Shown: positions 56,320-64,000 of the stretch, piece after piece
Layout: the number at the start of each line of letters is the position of its first letter
Numbering within the stretch: position 1 is the first letter of the stretch
Origin: Arbacia lixula
Lineage: Eukaryota; Echinodermata; Echinoidea; Arbacioida; Arbaciidae
Assembly (NCBI GenBank): GCA_963669155.1
Contig: OZ022589.1
Location: 18,839,287-18,903,286, forward strand
Direction of reading: 5' to 3'
Length of the DNA stretch: 64,000 nt
Program-made: the position numbers and the translations under genes
The notes under the pieces: generated by a model
Database searches by the model: none
The model's input: the letters and a program-made list of their open reading frames with translations, nothing else
What the model was told of the DNA's origin: nothing

Positions 56320-58600
56320 ACTTTTACCAAGACTACTACTTCTTACATAAATGACATTTTGTTGCTGTTCTGTATAATCGTTTATTCTAAAAAGGTTGCA
56401 TATCACGCATGGTAATAATTGAGATGCATGTATTACAACACTACCTGAATAGCTATACTGCTACTATTACTATTATTACTGCTACAGCTACGTCAATGTA
56501 TATTACTACTATTTTGATTTATACCAGTTCCGATTATTGTTATTATTCGATATATCATTGTCTAGACGATTGTATCAACTCACCGCCACCTGCTCTATCC
56601 TAAAGGTCACCACAGATGACACGATCCGACCATTCATACTTCTCTGCGACAGGATGTATCGCAGTACTCGCCCATACAATCTGTGTATAAAGTTGACGTC
56701 ACATTTGAAGTTGTAGGCCCTGTCGAGCGCAGGGTTGTGGCAATATCGTCGATGGTGGCCTTTAGACTAATGAGTCGCTAATTATAATGCTATACCAGCC
56801 ACGCACGACCCCCGCTGTGCTTGAACGCCTCTTGCAATTAGTAACAACCTTATAAATTCCTCCCAGCCCGATGCAAGGTAGCCTATGTACTAGGCTGTGA
56901 GTTGTATGGACAAAGTACAACCTAGTCTGTTAACAGCTATCTCTGGTAACACAGCACGGTTGTGATAATGACCGTGATGTCACGTGACCGCTCTGGAGGG
57001 GTGGAAGGGGGGGGGGGGTGGAAGCGCAATATTGGCCAACTGTGACAGTGTGGTTGCCATCAAAGAACAGTTCCTCCGTCGTGTTTTGTTATATATTTTC
57101 TACATATTTGTATATATGTCGTATACTAAAAGACATCCTGCTCCGGATGTTTTCCCAGTTGATGGTGAGCATGAATCTCTGTGGTAGCTTTCTAGGGAGG
57201 GTGATTCGCATTTATTCCATAGTGATGCTTTGTTTAGTTTCTTTCTTGTGCATCATTCTCCAATCCTGTTCCCTTTTCTATTCCCGATACACAAATAAAA
57301 AGCAAAACAAAAAAGAGCAAAAAAAAGTAATGAAAATGGGTGTTTCTAACATTTCATTGTACTTTCCATTTGGTATTGATGTATGTCACTAAGCCTTAGA
57401 TGAAATTGTCTTCAAGGAGAATCAAGTATCGAGAAAGATACATGTGGTAATTGTTAAGAAAGCAATTGTATTATTGCTTGCTATTTCCTGAAGAGGTCTA
57501 CCCCGATTGGTTTATCTTGTCTGACGTCATCGGCCTTAGAGGATTCACGGAGAATTAAGTGATTGCCGTTATGTGGTCAAATTGATTGATGTACAGACCA
57601 TATTCTTCTAGATTGACTCAGACCGCAAGCAGTTTCTCCCAACTGAAAAAAACGCATCCTTGTCAACAGGCGTGCGGGAAAGATGGAGTTGTCATGGTTG
57701 TGGCAATTTCTTTGATGTGTCTCCTTGTCTTTAATTTCATCCACGTGACTAACTACACTCATAGAAAAAGTGCAGTACAATGCCCTTCTTCGTGAGGAAA
57801 TGTATGAATACTAAAAAGTCTTCAGAATAGTGAGATAACACTTGGAGATTACAGTCGTCGTCAACGACAAGTGAGTCAAATTGAGGTTTTCATGGTTCTT
57901 GCTAAATTTGTTATTTGTTCAACTCGTGTCATGTGACTTAACAATACTCTTACCACTTCATGGCGAGAAATGCTGAATTAGTTTCGACTTGGGTGAGAGA
58001 CCCAGCCTTCAGAAACTGCATAATCCATTAATTCATTTCATTAACGAAGTTAAAGTTACAGTAACAACGTAAGTTTTAGCAGCAACTTTTGTGCTAACAT
58101 GTAGCAAAGTCTCATCAAACAGTAACCAATGGTAACATTGCTGACAAAGCGAACTTCACGAATCAGTATCAGACATCCAGCCCAGGCGTGCCACAAACTA
58201 TCAGATGCGACCAGACTTTAGGAATGAATGACTAACGTTAGACCTAGTCTAAGTTTACTTCCCAAGTCAAGCCGTCAAGGGGTTAAGGCATCTAGACTCA
58301 GACTATCAATTAACCTTAGCCTAATTACACTTGTACTTTGTGCTAATAATCGTATTATGTTGCTCTCGATAAAACCATATCGAGCTCATCTTCGACTCGT
58401 GCAATATCATTGCAGTTCATGCAATATATTCTGATATCCACCTCAAGGCCATGCAATATTATATAAATATCAAACGCAAGAGGACTAACAAAGTAGAAGG
58501 CCCGATGGATGATTATGTCCCTCATAGAGCAGGAGAGCGTTAAATGTGATTGCGCACATCCCCATGATGCGATCCCTAGAGGTCCCCCTTCATGTCACGT
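56320..58600. other. Mostly unique DNA, no gene seen
   Basis: ACTATTACT-type remnants extend to about 56520. A G-rich run lies at 57004-57019. Frames at 56984-57392 overlap and encode no domain I know. Confidence 0.5.
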
Positions 58601-58611
58601 GGGAGAGAAAG

Positions 58612-58613
58612 AT

Positions 58614-58660
<47 letters not shown>

Positions 58661-58676
58661 GGAAGGAAGGAAGCTT
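58612..58676. repeat. (GA)n followed by (GGAA)n
   Basis: About 45 bp of GA, then four GGAA units. Confidence 0.95.
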
Positions 58677-58679
58677 AAC

Positions 58680-61295
58680 CTCCTCAGGTAAAAATCGCAG
58701 GATCCCACTCATCTCGGGCCCCTCCATTGCACGGACGGAAAGTAATCCGGTTAAGGCAAAGGATTTCTGAAAAGTAGGTTTGTAGGTGAGGATAATCCAC
58801 CCACCGTCAATTCCCCGGACAAAGGCTGTAATTGCATATTTCCTACGCAAACACACTCTTAAAGAATGTGGGACCAACCATCACCTGGCGTGGTCACCGT
58901 CCATCCACGATGTGAACATGGTCAGACTGTTGTTTTGCGGTCATAATTTCAAAAGGTTCCTTTTAAATTCTGTCGGCTTACCAAAATACCTTGTTCATAG
59001 TGACAAGCAACAAACATGTCGGCAACATTTTCTGGCGGCTGGGTGGTATTTATTATACGCCGATGGGACGGAAAGCTTGTATGATTAAATACCGTAGAAC
59101 AATAATACCGTTACACCGTTATGCCACCCGCCATTCTGTTCAAGAGTGTTCGGCACTTCAATACACATTGATTTGTATACCACTGTGAAACCCGTCCTTT
59201 GTTCATTCAAGAACGGTCACACAGTATATATGTAACCTTCAGCCAAACCCCCATTTGAAAGCGTTTATGATGAAATATTAAGTCTCGTATGAGGATACAG
59301 AGCAAACTTAAGCTCTTTATGAGTTGAAATCTCACAGTTTAGACAGTTGGAAAAGTAATGTGACATTTTATGTGCTGGACTTTCGCTCTGTTTTGTAGTG
59401 ATCCGTTACATCTTGGTTATTTGAATTAAAAGGACGAACCAATAATTTGCCTTCTCCATTTATCCAGCTCTATTACAATGTAATACAGCATCGGGAGGCT
59501 TTATTGGGTATACTTTACCATGACTACGCGGAGTATGTGCACCAGCCGTACTTTGGGGCCGGATAGAACTACGTGCTTAGCACATGTTCCTTTTCACTGT
59601 GGTATGTGCAGGTTATATGCTTAAAGGTGATATTCATAGAAAATCCAAAAATATGAAGATATTCATCTACAGAATGCTTATAAGCCATACAATGAGCTCG
59701 GATGACATTCAAACAATATATCACTTTCCAAAAAGCGAAATTAGGGTCAAACAATCACCGTATTCTTGGAGACAAATTTGCCGTACTGTCATCCGAAACG
59801 GCCTTTTGGTCTGACGTAAGAAAAGGGATGCGTTATTGTGCATCAAACATGTCAATCCGCAGCTTCTTTTCCGCCAGAAGCATCATGCATTGTTAATGAA
59901 ACTGTGATGGTCATTGTGAAGCGTATCCTGGCTGTGACGTACACACAACGCCACTTTCTCTGAGGCGATTTCGTAGGTCAGGAAGAGAGTCAATTTAGTA
60001 AAATTTTGCTTTCATTAAACACAAAACCGAACACTTTCATGGCATGTTAGCTGCATAAATTTCTTTAATAACTCATTCAATTGTGAAATAAACTATATTT
60101 ATTTGATTTTATTTCCTATGAATATCACCTTTAAAGTTAGCACCATGAGCACGTCTTGATTCTCGTTCCTCACTTGAAGTACACATTTAATAAATGGTAT
60201 GTCTTGAACTATGATTCCAACTATGATTCTAAAGTAAACAAGAGCATTATATAGAAATATTATAGAACAAATTGATGAAGCGGAGGCAGTTAGTAACGTT
60301 TTCCGCACGTTTTCAAGACGCGTTTGACGAGTTGAATAAAATCATGGCCGGTGCGTCTTCCTTCACCGGGACTTCATGGGGCGATACAAACACCTTAACC
60401 TGGCACCCGGGACAGTGTATAAGCAGAAGAGATGACACAGCTAGCCCACCTTGCACAAGACCTCGTGTGTAAACATATTGATTAGAGGACGTAATTAAGT
60501 TTCTCTTTCGCTCATAATTTCAAAAGTACACCTCTTCGACCCTTGGCGCGTGATACGTGAGTATGGGCGGACGGGTGATGTGTCTTACCGCGAAGGTGGT
60601 AGCGAGCCGCGGTCATCGTGAGCATGGTGGAAGGTGTGTGGGTGTGGATTGGCGATCCTGAAGAAATTGCGTCGGCGTCAAGTTTTACCGGGGTGTTAAG
60701 GGAAGTAATTACCGATGGTCTCATTTCATGTTTCAGGCCTGGTTTTACGATTCATGTGGCATATTTGGAATTAAGCCTTAAGAACGGAGCCGTGTTTTCA
60801 ATTGTGGTGAGACAACTAGCATTTGATGCTCAACCTAGACAGAGAGTGTTAGAACTCGATATACGATCGGCAGGTCAATCATCAGCATCAGCAAAATCAA
60901 AAAAATATATAGAGGGACGCCTACAAAATAGTTGATCTGAAGAAAAAAGGTAGGATATTTTCATCCAGCAGCATAGCTGAATAATTGTTCACATTTGTCT
61001 AAGAGCACCACAGTTGGCAAGCATGTCGAATGGCATTATCTAGAAAGTAAATTTGGATATTGAGCCCTCTTGAATTTTGCCCACTTCGGTAAGAGATTTT
61101 CCATGTCACAGCAGCTCATATCTTAGTTTTATACTACTTCTCAACCATCTCAACGGTGACACTTTTTAAAATGATCACCATGGCTTTCCTGGGCAAAATT
61201 CGAGATGGCTCACTATCCATATTGCTTAAGATATAATTCATGCTTACCAAAATTGGTAAATCTAGACAAAATTTTCGTTTCGTAAGCAAATTGTA
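58680..61295. other. Unique DNA, no gene seen
   Basis: No exon, RNA gene or repeat copy recognised. GC-richer patch at 60330-60720. Confidence 0.45.
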
Positions 61296-61297
61296 TT

Positions 61298-61456
61298 CAC
61301 GTCATTCCAAAGCTTGTCCGAGGTTTGTCTAAGTAGCAACAATTTGTAGATTCAGAATGCGTTCCTTTCATTGAAACTGAATTTAAAAATGCATTTGAAT
61401 GTAATAACGCGTAACGACGTAGTTAGGGGGAAAGTTGTGAATGCATTACGGAAACG
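61298..61456 (+). repeat. Unnamed dispersed repeat, copy 1
   Basis: CATTCCAAAGCTTGTCCGAGG, then TGTAGATTCAGAATGCGTTC and AACGACGTAGTTAGGGGGAA before GTTGTGAATGCATTACG. It aligns end to end with 62420-62585. Confidence 0.75.
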
Positions 61457-61696
61457 GCTTACTAGTATCGTGTGAAGCATAAAGGTGCGTTCACACAAAA
61501 ACGGCTTAACACTATCGCTTGCCACACTAACACTTCTACTCGACCGCTCGCTGGATTTCCTCCCTCCAGGGAAGCGGCGAACCGCCTTGACACATACAAA
61601 TTGTTACAAGTAACCCGTTTCTTGCTGTGTGGCGGCGGCAAATCACTGGCGCCAGAGCGCATGGGGCAAGGAGCAGCGTCCGTGTGAACGTATACC

Positions 61697-61859
61697 TGGG
61701 CCCCGTTGCATAAAACGTATCATTAATAGTAACTCTGCCATCGATGGCAACTATCATGGTAACATCATCCGACAGCCAATCAAAATCAAGGATTCAATAA
61801 TGGTTGGCATTGGGAGTACATTTACCGTCAATAGTAAGGTTTATGCAACAGGTCTCTGG
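61697..61859. mobile_element. 160-bp MITE, copy D
   Basis: Starts TGGGCCCCGTTGCATAAAAC, has CCGACAGCCAATCAAAATC in the centre and ends GGTTTATGCAACAGGTCTC. Well preserved. Confidence 0.87.
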
Positions 61860-62103
61860 ACTCTTGTTTTCATCATGTTTACGTGCATGTGGTTTGCTAC
61901 GGCGCTTATCCACAGCTTATCGTTCAGAAGGAAGAACCGCACGATGTGGATGACCGCGGAGACTGATAACTATCGGTCGAAGCAAACCGCATAAGTGCGA
62001 CTGTAGTCAGGTTGGGTTTCTAAAAAAAAAGGTTCTCTTTATTGACTAATATTGTCTTTTTCTTATTTTTTACCAGTACGGATTCAATTGCATCAGCACT
62101 GTC

Positions 62104-62265
62104 TGGGCCCCGTTGCATAAAAATTACCACTTATCGTAACTCTGCTATTAATAGTAACTGCCATGGCAACTTAACTCGACAGCGAATCACATTCAAGGTT
62201 TCCATGGAAGTTGTGATTAGCAGCAAAGTTACCATCAATGATAAATTTTATGCAACGTGGCCCAG
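62104..62265. mobile_element. 160-bp MITE, copy E
   Basis: Starts TGGGCCCCGTTGCATAAAAA and ends TTTTATGCAACGTGGCCCAG, near-perfect inverted termini. It contains GTTACCATCAATGATAAA, as in copy B. It is the best-preserved copy, 240 bp from copy D. Confidence 0.88.
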
Positions 62266-62419
62266 GTCGTGACGATATTAGGCACCATGTGCACAGCCAT
62301 GCGCATACAACCTTTGTCACTGATTATGTTGATCTGCTGAAAGTAGTCCCAGGCAAACATAATAAACTATTTCCGTTATGTACGCAAATGATATCCACCT
62401 TGTAGTTAAGCAATGCGTT

Positions 62420-62585
62420 GCTATTGGTAACTTAAAAACATGTCAGAGGTGTGTCCGACGAACAGCAGCTTTTAGATTCAAAGTGCATTCCAACCATTGG
62501 ACCTGAATCACTAGATACAGGTGATTGTGATAATGCGTGACTACGTACTTAAGGGAAAAACAGTTGTGAATACATTACTAAAATG
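62420..62585 (+). repeat. Unnamed dispersed repeat, copy 2
   Basis: Shares TAGATTCAAAGTGCATTCCA, TAATGCGTGACTACGTACTT and AACAGTTGTGAATACATTAC with copy 1 in the same order and spacing. Copy 2 carries ACAGGTGATTG where copy 1 differs. Confidence 0.75.
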
Positions 62586-62589
62586 GAAC

Positions 62590-63740
62590 ATCATTCATTG
62601 CTCAAAAGTGTCTGGATACTACTTTACAGGTATAACATATTACAAATTAAATCCCACAAAGAGAACATGTGAATGAAGTGCAAAGAAAGGAAAGATCGCA
62701 AGAGTGGGGAAACACAAAGATAAAGTGGAGAAAAAGAGGGAAAAGGAGTGGGAGAGGTAGACAGAGTGAGACAGGAAGAGATAAGAACTGAGAGATAGAC
62801 ATGATAGAAATGATCATCTCTTTCTGCAAAACTTTGTTTTGAAAGTCGTGGGGATTTTCGCCTTGAGATACAAAAAACGCGACCTCCTACACCCTGATAT
62901 CTACACTCTATGCGTAGTATACAGCCTATTGAATTAGGTTCTATAAATACTTTTGGCACTTCATTAAATATAATTAAAACAAACAATTTCTATAAAAGTG
63001 ACACATCTTCAAGGCGAAGGATGTATTTTTTCGCAGCAGGACTTGTGTAATTCTATTCATAAATTGTTTTTTTTTTAATCATCATTGAAATATTTGAAGA
63101 GATTTTTTACTTTTGGACCGATATAGGTGTGCATGAGATAATCAATTGAGAACACAGTAATATCCACTTTTACCGCTTAATTTTGTTAGCACATTTTATC
63201 CTCACTGGTCATTGTAAGGACTTACAGTTTGCTTACTGGTGAGTCTAGTGCACATTAGCAACTAAGATCAGGTGTGATTGGTGACAGTGTGATATGCAAT
63301 GTATCACCCTTCCTTCAAGTGATGTGTCGGTATGGAATATGGATGAGCGTAGTTCTAGAGGGGGGAACTCCGTGAAAAATCAATAACTTTCAAAAATCGG
63401 CCTGCCATTCTGCGTGGACAGACAGGCATGCTGAAATAGCGTGCGCATCACCGCTTCATCGTGGGAGAATCGATGCTGAAATAATGGGGTGTTATTTATC
63501 TATCTGAATCCACGTTGTTCCCTGTGTGCACGGCGTCTTAGAATACATTGATTGATACCACTGCGCTGTGAACTATGTCTAGGAAGGGTTGTTCTCAACA
63601 CGTAGAACCTGTAGGATGCAGCCGACGGTTCATGCGTAGGTATGTTGATTGCATCCAATGTCTTCGTGAATTGTTACGATTGAAGATGGCATGTTGTTAA
63701 GTTATTATGTACGTTTGCATGATGTAACTTGATACGATAA
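62590..63740. other. Unique DNA, no gene seen
   Basis: AT-rich with a mild purine patch at 62690-62790. Confidence 0.5.
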
Positions 63741-63744
63741 TTAC

Positions 63745-63812
63745 AACTGGCCGTTTTCGTAACGCATTACAACTGTTCCCCCTAACTGCGAAGTAACGCA
63801 TAATGTCACTCA
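63745..63812 (-). repeat. Unnamed dispersed repeat, partial copy 3, inverted
   Basis: Read on the minus strand, ATGCGTTACTTCGCAGTTAGG, GGAACAGTTGTAATGCGTTA and CGAAAACGG match the last half of copies 1 and 2. Confidence 0.7.
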
Positions 63813-64000
63813 TCTGTATATCTGTATGTAGTGATACCGTTTTCAATGGGTGGAGTGCTTTCTCGTCGGACAAAAGCTCTCGGGTTACCACAACTGAAGA
63901 AGTATCGTTTGAACGACGCACATACTATTTGCATATAACGAAAATGGTCTTTTGCGGAAAAATAGCAAATATCAAGTCAGCATGACAATAGCTTGCATAA

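Overview
The window is eukaryotic, intron-containing, repeat-rich DNA, about 60% AT. It is most likely from a deuterostome marine invertebrate, with a sea urchin or other echinoderm as my best guess. The evidence is spliced GT-AG exons, decayed non-LTR retrotransposons, several families of short foldback (MITE-like) elements, and very dense microsatellites: (GA)n, (GT)n, (CTA)n and runs of 16-24 G or C. The guess at the lineage rests on remembered resemblance of the foldback elements, not on a search. Nothing here looks bacterial or viral.

One protein-coding gene can be assembled with confidence. On the minus strand, four coding exons (12085-11851, 5813-5673, 4183-3038 and 2065-1941) have canonical splice sites, all in phase 1. 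They join into a 548-residue twelve-helix transporter of the monocarboxylate transporter (SLC16/MCT, major facilitator) family. The first exon holds helices 1-2, the second helix 3 and part of helix 4, the third helices 4-11 with a long cytoplasmic loop, and the last helix 12. Its introns carry a 568-bp foldback transposon and an ATT microsatellite. About 105 bp after its stop codon, in the same orientation, lies a 5'-truncated and inactivated LINE that runs off the left edge.

From 12.1 kb to 64 kb I find no other convincing gene. The landmarks are: foldback and GA-rich arrays (12.5-15.8 kb); a composite element made of two 199-bp tandem units and a near-1-kb palindrome (17.8-19.2 kb); GT, CT and GA arrays (20-35 kb); a 160-bp MITE family with copies at 30, 34 and 62 kb; an L1/Tx1-like ORF2 fragment with an internal stop (37.7 kb); a TTAA-flanked piggyBac-type MITE family (32-53 kb); a 1.3-kb pyrimidine-only-like tract (47.8-49.1 kb); a 226-bp foldback (50.7 kb); five 58-bp tandem units followed by a LINE 3' end set inside (CTA)n, with another foldback nested in it (55.1-56.3 kb); and an unnamed repeat family with three copies at 61-64 kb.

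Some islands richer in CpG and free of repeats (13.0-13.6, 26.6-26.9, 35.2-35.5, 39.2-39.6, 44.8-45.1 kb) could be regulatory DNA or untranslated exons, but sequence alone does not prove it. I found no tRNA, rRNA or CRISPR. I did not find a convincing new molecular system. The most interesting items are the atypical MCT, the composite palindrome and the nested LINE/MITE/microsatellite structure.
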